Notes: generated from the letters alone by a model not told the origin. A DNA stretch of 64,000 nucleotides from Candidatus Binatota bacterium (GCA_012960245.1 DUBO01000025.1:50957-114956), one strand, 5' to 3'; shown: positions 45,934-55,812, counted from the stretch's first letter. Numbers and translations are program-made.

Positions 45934-47138
45934 TGCAGGCGTTTCTCGACACCTTGCTCGGCGACGCCACCGGACTGGAACGGCAGCTGGGCTATCTCGC
46001 GGGCATGGCGGTGTTCGGCTCGGTGGTGGTCTTTGGTTTCGTGCTGCCCTTTGCCGGCATCGTGACCTGGGCCGAGCGTCGTATCTGGGCGCGCATACAG
46101 TCGCGTGTCGGGCCCAACAGGGTGGGGCCCTTCGGCTTCCTGCAGTGGCTGGCCGACGGCGTTAAAAATATTCTCAAGGAGGACATCATTCCCACGGTGG
46201 CCGATCGACCGCTGTTCAGGTTTGCGCCCTACGTGGTGATGGTGGGCTTTGTTGCCGCCTTCGTCTGCGTGCCGTTTTCCGGTGACCTCATCATCGCCGA
46301 TCTCAATATCGGCATTCTCTATGTCACGGCGGTCACCTCGCTGGTGGTCGTGGGCATACTCATGGCCGGCTGGTCGTCGAACAACAGGTGGTCGCTGCTG
46401 GGCGGCATAAGGGCCGCGACACAGATCATCAGCTACGAGATTCCCGCGGGCCTGGCGATTTTTCCGGCCGTGTTGCTGTCGGGAACGCTTTCGATGCAGG
46501 GCATCATCGGCGAGCAGGGCGCCGCGCCGTGGCAGTGGCACATGTTCCACAGCCCCTTCGCGTTGCTGGGCTTCGGGCTGTTTTTTACGGCCGCGCTGGC
46601 CGAGGGCAACCGCACCCCGTTTGACCTGCCCGAGGCCGAGTCCGAACTCGTGGCGGGTTTTGCCACCGAGTACAGCGGCATGCGATCCACGCTGTTCTTC
46701 ATGGCCGAGTGGGGCAATCTCTACGTCATAGGCGCGCTGGTCACTACGCTCTACATGGGTGGCTGGCAGGTGCCGCAGTTCACTTACAACCCGGTGCTGA
46801 TGAACCTCGCCCAGGTGGGCGTTTTCCTGGGCAAGTCTCTCGCCTGCGTGTTTTTCATGATCTGGCTCAGGGCCACGCTGCCGCGCGTGCGCGTCGACCA
46901 GCTCATGGCCCTGTGCTGGAAGTACATGGTGCCGCTGGCGATGCTGTCCGTGTTAGGTACGGCCACGCTGATGGTGGCAGTGCCCCAGGGCAGCCACACC
47001 CTGCGCATGGCTACCTTTGCCGTGGTGGTGGGCGTTGTGATCCGCTTTGCCTTCAAGGTCCGTTTTCATCTCAAGCGTGCACGCGCGCTTGATTACTCCA
47101 GCCTCTCATCGGGCGCGTCCCAGGGCCTGTCGTCATGA
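45933..47138 (+). CDS. nuoH: NADH-quinone oxidoreductase subunit H (cluster 2)
   Basis: 401 residues, longer than the copy in cluster 1. Signature WAERRIWARIQSRVGPNRVG and FDLPEAESELVAGFATEYSG (acidic residues for the E-channel). Extra length lies at the N- and C-termini, the latter basic (RVRVDQL then FHLKRARALDYSS). It overlaps nuoI by 4 bp. Confidence 0.95.
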   Translation: MQAFLDTLLGDATGLERQLGYLAGMAVFGSVVVFGFVLPFAGIVTWAERRIWARIQSRVGPNRVGPFGFLQWLADGVKNILKEDIIPTVADRPLFRFAPYVVMVGFVAAFVCVPFSGDLIIADLNIGILYVTAVTSLVVVGILMAGWSSNNRWSLLGGIRAATQIISYEIPAGLAIFPAVLLSGTLSMQGIIGEQGAAPWQWHMFHSPFALLGFGLFFTAALAEGNRTPFDLPEAESELVAGFATEYSGMRSTLFFMAEWGNLYVIGALVTTLYMGGWQVPQFTYNPVLMNLAQVGVFLGKSLACVFFMIWLRATLPRVRVDQLMALCWKYMVPLAMLSVLGTATLMVAVPQGSHTLRMATFAVVVGVVIRFAFKVRFHLKRARALDYSSLSSGASQGLSS

Positions 47139-47743
47139 GCGCGGTAACAAGCTGGCTGCAGGACGTAACGACATCGTGCTCCACCGTTTTCGAGGGGCTG
47201 TCGATCACTTTCTCGCATTTCTTTCGCAAGCCTTACACGGTGGAGTATCCCGACCGCATGGAGACGCGCGTGCAGGATACGCTGCCGTTTCGCTACCGCG
47301 GCATGCTCGAAGTCGATCTTGAGATCTGCACGGGTTGCCTGGCCTGCGAGCGCGCCTGTCCTATCGAGTGCATCGTCATCGACGCGACCAAGGACAAGGC
47401 CACGCGGCAGTTGATTCTCAATCGCTTCGATATTGATCTTGCCAAGTGCATGTACTGCGGGCTGTGCTCCGAGCCCTGTCCCACGGGATCGATACATCAC
47501 ACCCGCGAGTTCGAGGGCTCTGATTATTCTCTCGAGAGTATGATGCGGCGTTACGTAAAGTTTCCGGTGGCGGCGTACAAGCCCAAGAAAACTGGCGAGG
47601 ATGATCCCGAAATCATGCCGGTGCTCGAACGGGGCATGCGCTACCTCGACGAGTTTGCGCAGCCGGCGGCCAAGCCTGCTTCGGGTACCACGTCGTCTTC
47701 GGTCACCACCGATCCCGGGTCGGGGACAGGGGAGGCTTCCTGA
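47135..47743 (+). CDS. nuoI: NADH-quinone oxidoreductase subunit I (2x 4Fe-4S)
   Basis: 202 residues. Eight cysteines for two clusters: C65, C68, C71, C75 (CTGCLACERACPIEC) and C105, C108, C111, C115 (CMYCGLCSEPCPTGS). An acidic, Ser/Thr-rich tail follows. The only nuoI here. It overlaps nuoH (4 bp) and nuoJ (1 bp). Confidence 0.95.
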   Translation: MSAVTSWLQDVTTSCSTVFEGLSITFSHFFRKPYTVEYPDRMETRVQDTLPFRYRGMLEVDLEICTGCLACERACPIECIVIDATKDKATRQLILNRFDIDLAKCMYCGLCSEPCPTGSIHHTREFEGSDYSLESMMRRYVKFPVAAYKPKKTGEDDPEIMPVLERGMRYLDEFAQPAAKPASGTTSSSVTTDPGSGTGEAS

Positions 47744-48282
47744 TGCAGGGGCCGGATCTTTCAGTCGCAGCTTTTCTACTGCTATCGGCGCTCGCGTTGG
47801 GCGGCGGCGGCGGCGTGATCTTTTCAGGCAACATCGTCTACTCGGCGCTGTCGCTGATGGTCTCGTTTCTCGGTGTTGCCGGCCTCTACGTGATGCTCGA
47901 AGCCGACTTCGTGGCCGGCGTGCAGGTGCTCGTCTACGTGGGCGGCGTGCTCGTGCTGACGCTGTTTGCCGTCATGCTCACGCACCGTATCGAGGATATC
48001 AAGGTTTCTAACCGCGGTGTCGGCAAGCTGCCGGGCATGGCGGCGGCGCTTGCGATGTTTGCCGGTCTTATCGCGGCGCTGGAAGTGGCGCCGTGGAAGC
48101 TGCCCGCCGAGGGAGTGGCACACGAGGCCTTTGCCTCCACCCAGTCAATCGGCAATGCGCTGCTCGGACGCTACGTTCTACCCTTCGAGGTGGCATCCAT
48201 CGTTCTCTTATCGGTGCTGGTGGGCGCGGTCGTGCTGTCGCGCAAGGAAATAGCCGAACCGGGGGGGCGCGACGATGCCTGA
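47743..48282 (+). CDS. nuoJ: NADH-quinone oxidoreductase subunit J (cluster 2)
   Basis: 179 residues. Helical membrane subunit; IVYSALSLMVSFLGVAGLYVMLEADFVAGVQVLVYVGGVLVLTLF matches the ND6 family, with the acidic residue in LEADF. Overlaps nuoI (1 bp) and nuoK (8 bp). Confidence 0.9.
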   Translation: MQGPDLSVAAFLLLSALALGGGGGVIFSGNIVYSALSLMVSFLGVAGLYVMLEADFVAGVQVLVYVGGVLVLTLFAVMLTHRIEDIKVSNRGVGKLPGMAAALAMFAGLIAALEVAPWKLPAEGVAHEAFASTQSIGNALLGRYVLPFEVASIVLLSVLVGAVVLSRKEIAEPGGRDDA

Positions 48283-48589
48283 AGCGCTGGGACTGCAGCA
48301 CTTCCTGCTGGTGGGAGCCGCCCTGTTCTGCATGGGCCTGTACTGCGTGCTCACGCGGCGCAACGCCATCGGCATACTCATGGGTGTTGAGCTGGTGCTC
48401 AACGCAGCCAACGTAAACTACATAGCGTTTTCACGCTTCGGCGTGGGTGGTGTTGACGGGCAGGTATTCTCGATTTTTGTCATCATGCTGGCCGCCGCCG
48501 AGGCCGCCATAGGACTGGCCATCGTGCTCGGCATCTACCGCCGCTCGGGGTCTATCGACGTCTCGCAGATGACGTCGCTCAGGGGATAG
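48275..48589 (+). CDS. nuoK: NADH-quinone oxidoreductase subunit K (cluster 2)
   Basis: 104 residues. TRRNAIGILMGVELVLNAANVNYIAFS carries the conserved Glu; AAAEAAIGLAIVLGIYRR carries the second. Overlaps nuoJ by 8 bp and precedes nuoL by 7 bp. Confidence 0.93.
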   Translation: MPEALGLQHFLLVGAALFCMGLYCVLTRRNAIGILMGVELVLNAANVNYIAFSRFGVGGVDGQVFSIFVIMLAAAEAAIGLAIVLGIYRRSGSIDVSQMTSLRG

Positions 48590-48596
48590 GCAGAGC

Positions 48597-50654
48597 ATGG
48601 TTGATCCCCATCACGCGGCCGAGGTGGCCGTACACAGCAGCCAATTGCTGCGGTGGATTCCCTTCATCCCGCTGCTGGGCGCGGCGGTAAACTTCCTGCT
48701 GGGCACGCGCATACAGTCCCGCGCGGGACGCGGCGGGGTGGCGGCGGTCGCCATCGGCTCGTCGCTGGCCAGCTTTGTCCTGGTGGTGATCAGCTTCTTC
48801 AGCCTGCTTGCCTTCGACGAACATTCCCGCCTGGTCATCGACACGGTCGCCCCGTGGGTACACATCGGCTCGTTGAACGTCGACATCGGCTTTCAGTTCG
48901 ACCCCCTGTCGGCCGTCATGACGCTGGTCATTACCGGCATCGGCAGCCTGATTCACATTTACAGTTACGGCTACATGGACGAGGAGCCGGCCGCGTGGAG
49001 GTTCTTCGCGCTGCTCAACCTGTTCATGTTTGCCATGCTCACGCTGGTGCTCGGTGACAGCCTGCTGCTGATGTTCGTGGGCTGGGAGGGCGTTGGGCTG
49101 TGCTCCTGGGCCCTGATTGGTTTCTGGCACCAGGACCACGTCAACACCACGGCCGGCAACAAGGCATTCATAGTCAACCGCATCGGCGACTTCGGCTTCC
49201 TGCTGGGAGTATTCCTGCTGTTCTGGAGCCTCGACTCCGCGGGCCAGGCCTCGATGGTGTTCCGCGAGCTGCCGGCGTTGGTCGGTGGCCTGGACGGCAT
49301 GGCGCTGTGGGGCGTACCGGTAGTGACGCTTATAACCCTCTTCCTGTTCGTGGGTGCCACGGGCAAGTCGGCGCAGATACCGTTGTTCGTGTGGTTGCCC
49401 GACGCCATGGCCGGGCCCACGCCGGTGTCGGCCCTCATCCACGCGGCCACCATGGTGACCGCGGGCGTGTACATGATAGGCCGCATGAGTTTTCTGTTTG
49501 CCATGGCGCCCGCGACCCTCGAGGTCGTGGCCATCATAGCGGCGGCCACCGCGTTCTTTGCCGCGACCATCGGCATAGCCCAGAACGACATCAAGAAGGT
49601 GCTGGCCTATTCTACCGTGAGCCAGCTGGGCTACATGTTCATAGCCATGGGCGTCGGCGCCTGGGCGGCGGGCATCTTTCACCTCGTGACGCACGCGTTT
49701 TTCAAGGCCTGCCTGTTCCTCGGCGCGGGCAGCGTGATCCACGCGATGCACCACGAGCAGGACATGCGCAAGATGGGTGGCCTGCGCCACTACATGCCGC
49801 GCACCTTCTGGACTTTTCTTATCGCCGCCGTTGCGATCGCGGGCGTACCGGGTACCGCCGGTTTCTTTTCCAAGGATGAGATCCTGTGGAACGCTTACCT
49901 GCACAGCCCGGCGCTTTGGGTCATGGGTTTCTTGAGCGCGGGCATTACCGCGTTTTACATGTTCCGGCTGGTCTTCATGACGTTTTACGGCGAGTGCCGG
50001 GCCGATGAGCACACCCGTGAGCACCTGCACGAGTCCTCGGGCTGGATGACCTGGCCGCTGATCATACTGGCGGTGGGTTCGCTGTTTGCCGGTTTCCTGG
50101 GCGTGCCGGCGGCGCTGGGTGGCAGCAATGCCTTTGCCCATTTTCTTGAGCCGGTGGTCGGGCACATGGAGCACAGCGGGCACCACTCGCTGGCGCTTGA
50201 GTACGGGTTGATGGCCGCCTCGGTGGGCATAGCCGGTCTGGGCATACTGCTGGCCTGGCTCATCTACGTGAAAAAAGTTTTCAGCGCCGAGTCGCTGGCG
50301 CGCATCGGCGGCGGCTGGCCGCACCGCGTGTTTCTCAACAAGTACTACGTTGACGAGCTCTACGGCGCGACTGTCCTCAGGGGTACGATGGGCCTGTCGA
50401 CGCTGTTTGCCTGGTTTGACCGCACGGTGGTCGACGGGGTGGTAAACGGCAGCGCGTACGTCACGCGTATAGGAGCGACCTTGAGTGGCGCTTTTGATTC
50501 TCGTGTGGTTGACGGCCTGGTCAACCTCACGGCGGACGCCATCCACGCCTTTGGCGGCGTGGTGCGGCGCGTACAAACCGGCAGCCTCAATACTTATCTT
50601 TACGTCATCGTCGTGGTGGTGGCGGCCGTGTTGTTTGCAGGTACGTGGAACTAG
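48597..50654 (+). CDS. nuoL: NADH-quinone oxidoreductase subunit L (cluster 2)
   Basis: 685 residues. Key residues retained: [19 protein letters not shown] (Glu), [19 protein letters not shown] (Lys), and [15 protein letters not shown] (His). Longer than cluster 1 NuoL mostly in the C-terminal half. A 132-base stretch (49344-49475) is very similar to the cluster 1 gene. Followed after 49 bp by nuoM. Confidence 0.95.
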   Translation: MVDPHHAAEVAVHSSQLLRWIPFIPLLGAAVNFLLGTRIQSRAGRGGVAAVAIGSSLASFVLVVISFFSLLAFDEHSRLVIDTVAPWVHIGSLNVDIGFQFDPLSAVMTLVITGIGSLIHIYSYGYMDEEPAAWRFFALLNLFMFAMLTLVLGDSLLLMFVGWEGVGLCSWALIGFWHQDHVNTTAGNKAFIVNRIGDFGFLLGVFLLFWSLDSAGQASMVFRELPALVGGLDGMALWGVPVVTLITLFLFVGATGKSAQIPLFVWLPDAMAGPTPVSALIHAATMVTAGVYMIGRMSFLFAMAPATLEVVAIIAAATAFFAATIGIAQNDIKKVLAYSTVSQLGYMFIAMGVGAWAAGIFHLVTHAFFKACLFLGAGSVIHAMHHEQDMRKMGGLRHYMPRTFWTFLIAAVAIAGVPGTAGFFSKDEILWNAYLHSPALWVMGFLSAGITAFYMFRLVFMTFYGECRADEHTREHLHESSGWMTWPLIILAVGSLFAGFLGVPAALGGSNAFAHFLEPVVGHMEHSGHHSLALEYGLMAASVGIAGLGILLAWLIYVKKVFSAESLARIGGGWPHRVFLNKYYVDELYGATVLRGTMGLSTLFAWFDRTVVDGVVNGSAYVTRIGATLSGAFDSRVVDGLVNLTADAIHAFGGVVRRVQTGSLNTYLYVIVVVVAAVLFAGTWN

Positions 50655-50703
50655 TTCGGGCGAACAGTAGTTTACAGCGAGTAGTAATTCGGAGCGAGAC
50701 GAG

Positions 50704-52215
50704 ATGGATCACATCCTCACATACATGACCTTCATACCGTTGGCCGGCATGGCCTTCATCCTGTGCATGCCGGGCGGTGCAACCAAGGCCATCAGGCTTA
50801 CGGCGCTGGGCTTCACCATACCGCCGCTGCTGATGGCCCTGTGGCTGTTCGCGAATTTTGATCGCTCTACCGAGGCGATGCAGTTCATGGAACGCGCGCA
50901 GTGGATACCGTCGTTCAACATCCAGTACATCATGGGTGTCGATGGCTTGTCGGTGACCATGATACTGCTCACGGCGCTGCTCTGTCCGATCTGCATTCTT
51001 GCTTCCTGGAACATCGAAAAGGGCGTGAAGGGTTACTTCGCGCTCTTCCTGCTTCTGGACGCCGGAATGACCGGCGTATTCTGCGCGCTGGACTTCTTCC
51101 TGTTCTATATTTTCTGGGAAGTGATGCTGCTGCCCATGTATTTTCTCATCGGCATCTGGGGTGGTGCGCGGCGCGAGTACGCGGCGATCAAGTTTTTCTT
51201 GTACACGCTGGCCGGCTCGGTCTTGATGATGATCGCCATGCTGGCGCTGTACTTCTACAACGAGCCCCACACCTTCGACATGCTGGTCCTGATGGACAAC
51301 GCGGGTACCTACTCGCGGACCTTCCAGACATGGACCTGGCTGGCGCTGTTCATCGGCTTCGCTATCAAGATCCCCGCCTTCCCGTTTCACACCTGGCTGC
51401 CCGACGCCCACGTGGAAGCGCCCACCGCCATATCGGTCATCCTGGCGGGCGTGCTGCTGAAGATGGGCACTTACGGGATCCTGCGCTTCTGCTACCCGAT
51501 GCTACCCCTGGCGACCCAGGACATGGCGTTCTGGGCACTGGCGGCACTCGGTACCTGGAACATCGTTTACGGCGCACTGTGCGCGATGGCCCAGACCGAC
51601 ATGAAGAAGCTCGTGGCCTATTCATCTATTTCGCACATGGGCTACGTCATGCTGGGCATGGCCACCATGACCGTGCAGGGCATCAACGGCGCGGTGCTGC
51701 AGATGTTCAACCACGGCACCATCACCGCCATGCTCTTTCTGCTGGTCGGTGTCGTTTATGACCGTGCCCACCATCGCCGCATCGACGGTTTTGGCGGACT
51801 GGCATCGGTGATGCCGGTGTACACGGGCATCATGGTGATCGCGTTTTTTGCTGCCATGGGACTGCCCGGCCTGTCGGCCTTTATCTCCGAGGTGCTGGTG
51901 CTGCTCGGCGCGTGGCAGTACAGCCCGGGACTGGCCATCGTGGCGGCCAGCGCCGTGGTGCTCACGGCAGGCTACATGCTGTGGATGCTGCAGCGGGTGT
52001 GGCTGGGGCCGGTCAACGAGGAGTACGCGTCGATGCCGGATGTCAACGCGCGCGAAATCCTCATGCTGGCGCCGCTGGCTGTTATTGTCATCGTGCTGGG
52101 CGTGTACCCGCACGCGGTACTTGACCTGATCAACACCTCGCTCACCGCCATCAACAACACCGTTCTTTCGGCCGTGCCCCCGCTGGCGTCGCTGCCGCTG
52201 GACGTGCTTCCCTGA
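50704..52215 (+). CDS. nuoM: NADH-quinone oxidoreductase subunit M (cluster 2)
   Basis: 503 residues. FWEVMLLPMYFLIGIWGG (Glu), FAIKIPAFPFHTWLPDAHVEAP (Lys) and LLKMGTYGILRF are intact, then SSISHMGYVMLGMATMT. Hence a plausible proton pump. It is preceded by nuoL (49 bp) and followed by nuoN after 44 bp. Confidence 0.95.
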   Translation: MDHILTYMTFIPLAGMAFILCMPGGATKAIRLTALGFTIPPLLMALWLFANFDRSTEAMQFMERAQWIPSFNIQYIMGVDGLSVTMILLTALLCPICILASWNIEKGVKGYFALFLLLDAGMTGVFCALDFFLFYIFWEVMLLPMYFLIGIWGGARREYAAIKFFLYTLAGSVLMMIAMLALYFYNEPHTFDMLVLMDNAGTYSRTFQTWTWLALFIGFAIKIPAFPFHTWLPDAHVEAPTAISVILAGVLLKMGTYGILRFCYPMLPLATQDMAFWALAALGTWNIVYGALCAMAQTDMKKLVAYSSISHMGYVMLGMATMTVQGINGAVLQMFNHGTITAMLFLLVGVVYDRAHHRRIDGFGGLASVMPVYTGIMVIAFFAAMGLPGLSAFISEVLVLLGAWQYSPGLAIVAASAVVLTAGYMLWMLQRVWLGPVNEEYASMPDVNAREILMLAPLAVIVIVLGVYPHAVLDLINTSLTAINNTVLSAVPPLASLPLDVLP

Positions 52216-52259
52216 CGGCTGGTCGCGGAACTGGATATAGCAAGACGGAATAGAATCGC

Positions 52260-53768
52260 ATGAACCTGAACAACATACAGAGCCTGCCGTTCAGCCTGCC
52301 CGAGGCCCTGCTGGCCGTGGGAGTAGTGGGCTTGTTCCTGCTCGAGCTGGTCGTCAAGCGCAAGGCCGTGCTCGGAGAGCTGGCCCTGGTCATAACCGCG
52401 GCAGCGACCTGTCTCGTGGCCATGCAGTCGGGCGGACAGGAAGGCCTGTTGTTTGGCGGCATGGTCGCCCTCGACGGTTTCTCGATTTTCTTCAAGTTAC
52501 TGCTGGGATTGGCCGGCTTCGGGGCCGTCTGGATGTCGCTGGGTTCCGACGAAATGCGCGACGAACACCCGGGCGAGTACTACGCGCTGCTGCTCTCGGT
52601 GACGCTGGGCATGTTTTACATGGCCTCGGCCACCAACATGCTCATGGCTTACCTCGCGCTGGAGTTCGTGAGCCAGGTGTCTTACGTGCTCACCGGTTTT
52701 ATCCGTGGCAGCCGCCGCGGGGCCGAGGCCGCGCTGAAGTACCTCGTCTACGGCGGTGTAGCGTCGGGCGCGATGCTGTACGGCATGAGCCTCATTTACG
52801 GCCTCACGGGCTCGCTCGACTACGCGGCCATCTCGCAGGTCATGGCCGGCCTGGGCAGCGGCGGTGTCGATGGAGCTGTCGTAGCGGGAGCGCAACCAGT
52901 GATCTACCTCGCGTTGGTGCTGGTGCTCGCGGGCGTGGGCTACAAGATAGCCATGGTGCCTTTTCACATGTGGAGCCCCGACGTTTACGAGGGCGCGCCG
53001 CTGCCGGTCACCGCCCTGTTGTCGGTGGGCTCAAAGGCCGCCGGCTTCGCGATGATGATCCGCTTTTTCTACCCGGCAGTGTCGGCTTACGACGGCGACG
53101 GCAACTGGCTCGCCGCCGCTGGCGTGGACTGGCAGTCGCTGCTGGTCGTGGCCTCGATGGTGACAATGACCCTGGGCAACGTCGCGGCCTTGAGGCAGGA
53201 CAACATAAAGCGCCTGCTCGCCTACTCATCGATCGCCCATGCCGGCTACATGTTGATGGGCTTCGTGGTGATGGCCGACGACGGCTTGCGAGCCATGATG
53301 TTCTACATGGTGGTGTACTACATCATGAACCTGGGTGCCTTCACCGTGTTGCTCATGGTGCTCAACCAATCAGGGCGCGAAGATATCGAAGGCTTCAAGG
53401 GACTGGCCTGGCGTGGTGGAGCGCTACCCGCGGCGGCCATGCTCATCTTCCTGTTGTCGTTGGCTGGCCTGCCTCCCTTCGCGGGGTTCATCGGTAAGTT
53501 CTACCTGTTTGCCGCCATCATCCGCCAGGAGATGTGGGTGCTCGCCGTCGTGGGCGGACTCAACTCGGTGGTGTCGCTGTACTACTACGCGCGCATCGTG
53601 CGCAGCATGTACCTCGACCAACCAGCCGAAGGCGCGCCCGAGTTCGTGGCCGACAGGCACAACGGCATGCTGGTGGGCGTGCTGGCAGTTGCCACGCTGG
53701 TGTTCGGCGTGTGGTGGCGGCCGGTGGTTGCCCTGGCCGATCGCTCGCTGAGTTTCTTTACCGGCTGA
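52260..53768 (+). CDS. nuoN: NADH-quinone oxidoreductase subunit N (cluster 2)
   Basis: 502 residues. The Lys in VGYKIAMVPFHMWSPDVYEGAP and the Glu in MAYLALEFVSQVSYVLTGF are present. LASSIAHAGYMLMGFVVMA-type helix follows. It closes complex I cluster 2; the gene after it is convergent with a 25-bp gap, and no strong terminator is evident. Confidence 0.95.
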   Translation: MNLNNIQSLPFSLPEALLAVGVVGLFLLELVVKRKAVLGELALVITAAATCLVAMQSGGQEGLLFGGMVALDGFSIFFKLLLGLAGFGAVWMSLGSDEMRDEHPGEYYALLLSVTLGMFYMASATNMLMAYLALEFVSQVSYVLTGFIRGSRRGAEAALKYLVYGGVASGAMLYGMSLIYGLTGSLDYAAISQVMAGLGSGGVDGAVVAGAQPVIYLALVLVLAGVGYKIAMVPFHMWSPDVYEGAPLPVTALLSVGSKAAGFAMMIRFFYPAVSAYDGDGNWLAAAGVDWQSLLVVASMVTMTLGNVAALRQDNIKRLLAYSSIAHAGYMLMGFVVMADDGLRAMMFYMVVYYIMNLGAFTVLLMVLNQSGREDIEGFKGLAWRGGALPAAAMLIFLLSLAGLPPFAGFIGKFYLFAAIIRQEMWVLAVVGGLNSVVSLYYYARIVRSMYLDQPAEGAPEFVADRHNGMLVGVLAVATLVFGVWWRPVVALADRSLSFFTG

Positions 53769-53793
53769 CGCGTATGCTTCCGGGCGAGCTCCT

Positions 53794-54858
53794 TCAGGGG
53801 AGCGGCGCGGGCGAGACCTCGTAGGGCAGCGCGTCGGGCAGCTTCTCCACCACCAGTGCCAGTATGGACTTGCTGTCGGTGATGCGGCCCTTTACGCGCA
53901 GCCGCTGGTCAACGGCCAGCTCATCGGCCCTGCTGCCCACGAACTGGGTATTCTTGCCGATACGCACGCTGTGGGCCCGGTCGAGCACCAGGCTTTTGAG
54001 GTCGGGCTGCACGGAAGTAACCAGCCCCCTGAGCACGACTGACTGGTTGGCCAGTCGGGCCCGCAGCGGCTCAACCAGGCGTATGCTGGTGGCCACGGCC
54101 GAGCCGGACGAGGGCGCACCGGCCAGGGTTACGCGTACCAACAGCCCGTTAGCCGGACTGCCGCCCGCGCCGCTTACGATCGCCGAAGAGTAGTCGATCT
54201 CAAGGCCGCGCACGCGGAAAGTCTGTGCCCCAACGTTGAGCAGGCGCAGCGTGCCAGCGGTCGACAGTTCGGTAGAAGCGCTGGGCCGCCTGGCTATGCG
54301 CGTCACCCTTATCATGCCGCCGGCGTCGACCAGCCCGCTCACTTCTACGTCGAGTCCGCTTGACCCGGACGACAGCGTGAAGCCTACCAGCCGGCTTTCC
54401 TTGTCGAGCAGCAGGGTGTCGCCCAGCACCTGCAGCGCGGCGCTATCGAGGTCTACGTTTTCGATCGTGCCGGTGAGAAGGCTGTTGTAATCCACCACCG
54501 TTGCGGTGCCTGCATCGCCGGCCTCGTTGAGCTCGCCTTCGACGGCCAGGACCATGCCGGGTTCCAGGGCTGCCGTGGTTGCGGGCTCGCCGTTGACGGT
54601 CACCACGGCGGTCGAGCTGTCAAAGCAGACCTGGTCCACGAGCAGGTCGTCGCAGCTCGGTTCATCACCCATGGGGCCCCAGACCAGCCCGCTGCCGCCA
54701 ACGCCACCGCCGAAATCAAAGCTAGATCCCTCGCAGCCGGCCATGCTGAGCAGCGCCGTCGCCAGCAGGGCAGCCAGCAACCCGGGCAGCAAAGCGCCCC
54801 CGCGGTCCGCCAGGCGATTGGGCAAAGGTCGTGCTTGCATGGCCGTTTGGTGTTTCAT
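53794..54858 (-). CDS. DUF5666-repeat lipoprotein
   Basis: 354 residues from ATG 54858. The N-terminus has a hydrophobic segment ending in LLSMAGC, a lipobox (Cys about residue 42), so an outer- or inner-membrane anchored lipoprotein. Repeated beta-rich modules with forms such as VDLDSAALQVLGDTLLLD and VSVQPDLKSLVLDRAHSVRIG-type match DUF5666, whose function is unknown. Its ATG overlaps the stop of the upstream DUF6502 gene (ATGA), a known pairing. The products probably act together. Confidence 0.85.
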   Translation of the reverse strand: MKHQTAMQARPLPNRLADRGGALLPGLLAALLATALLSMAGCEGSSFDFGGGVGGSGLVWGPMGDEPSCDDLLVDQVCFDSSTAVVTVNGEPATTAALEPGMVLAVEGELNEAGDAGTATVVDYNSLLTGTIENVDLDSAALQVLGDTLLLDKESRLVGFTLSSGSSGLDVEVSGLVDAGGMIRVTRIARRPSASTELSTAGTLRLLNVGAQTFRVRGLEIDYSSAIVSGAGGSPANGLLVRVTLAGAPSSGSAVATSIRLVEPLRARLANQSVVLRGLVTSVQPDLKSLVLDRAHSVRIGKNTQFVGSRADELAVDQRLRVKGRITDSKSILALVVEKLPDALPYEVSPAPLP

Positions 54859-55730
54859 GATGGCTCCTCTTCGTCTTTCGCAGTGTCGGCTGTCGTCTCT
54901 TCGGGCAGTTCTTCTTCGTAGTAGTACACGCCCAGGCTGGCCCGCATGCGTCCGCGGCCTTCCACCCCCGGGCTCGCGTCGCGGTCGCGCGCTGACATCC
55001 AGTGGTCGAGTTCCTCGAGCAGCGTCTGCGCGCGCTCGGCGGCCAGGTTCCTGAGCTCGCCGTCGGGGTCGATGGGCATGTTGTCGTAGCTGACCTTGCG
55101 CTGAAAAAACAGGTCGTCGGCGTCGCACTGCATGTTGTGATCGATGGTCGACACGAGGTCGGCCACGTCCATGCCCAGGATGGCCAGCTTGTCGGCGTCG
55201 CCGCCGCCCGGCACGTAGGCGCGTGCGAGCAGGCGAACGTTTCCTTTTCCGTCAGCCTCGACCGCGCCTATCCTCCGCAGCTCATCGAGCAGTGCGCGCA
55301 CGGGAACGTCGCCGCTGTAGATCTTCACGAGCTGGGAGAACGATAGCTGCTCGTCGCCTTCGAGCGGCAGCAGCGCGGGATCGCCCAGCTCGTTGGCGAA
55401 GCGCTGGTCGCGAACCCAGCCGCTTATAACCCGCGCGGCGCGGTTGTAACGGTCCGAGGCTCCCTGGTCGTCGGGATCGGGCAGGGAGCTCACCCGAGAA
55501 ACCTCTTTGCGCGACAGCCCGGTAAGTATCGACACCCGCGAGGTGGTCTGCTTGCGTCCCTCTATGGCAAACTCGTCGCGGGCCGTGTCCACGTAAACCC
55601 GCTTGGCCAGGTCGGCAAAGGCGCCGTAGGGCATCCCCTTGCGCAGCAGCAGCCGCACCAGCGGCTTGAGCAGTCGCAGCATGGCCGCCGAAAGGGGGCC
55701 CCCCGATATTTTGTCGTTTTGTGGGCTCAT
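54855..55730 (-). CDS. DUF6502 family protein
   Basis: 291 residues from ATG 55730 (a GTG at 55793 would start inside a palindrome and is unlikely). The N-terminal segment LLKPLVRLLLRKGMPYGAFADLAKRVYV and ILTGLSRKEVSRV match DUF6502, and the second part has helix-turn-helix-like spacing, so a DNA-binding role is possible. The C-terminus is acidic. No signal peptide is seen. It is co-translated with the DUF5666 lipoprotein and divergent from the Cys-rich protein. Confidence 0.88.
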   Translation of the reverse strand: MSPQNDKISGGPLSAAMLRLLKPLVRLLLRKGMPYGAFADLAKRVYVDTARDEFAIEGRKQTTSRVSILTGLSRKEVSRVSSLPDPDDQGASDRYNRAARVISGWVRDQRFANELGDPALLPLEGDEQLSFSQLVKIYSGDVPVRALLDELRRIGAVEADGKGNVRLLARAYVPGGGDADKLAILGMDVADLVSTIDHNMQCDADDLFFQRKVSYDNMPIDPDGELRNLAAERAQTLLEELDHWMSARDRDASPGVEGRGRMRASLGVYYYEEELPEETTADTAKDEEEPS

Positions 55731-55788
55731 GTTCCCAATTTTTGAGCATAGCCTGAAAGCCAGTATTTCCAAGGACTTTCTACACAGG

Positions 55789-55804
55789 TTCACGATTTCG
55801 TGAA
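55789..55804. promoter_or_regulatory. Palindrome TTCACGA-N2-TCGTGAA
   Basis: Perfect 7-base arms (55789-55795 and 55798-55804) with a 2-base centre, lying just upstream of the -35 of the Cys-rich gene promoter and downstream of the DUF6502 start on the other strand. It looks like an operator. Confidence 0.55.
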
Positions 55805-55812
55805 GTTCGCGC

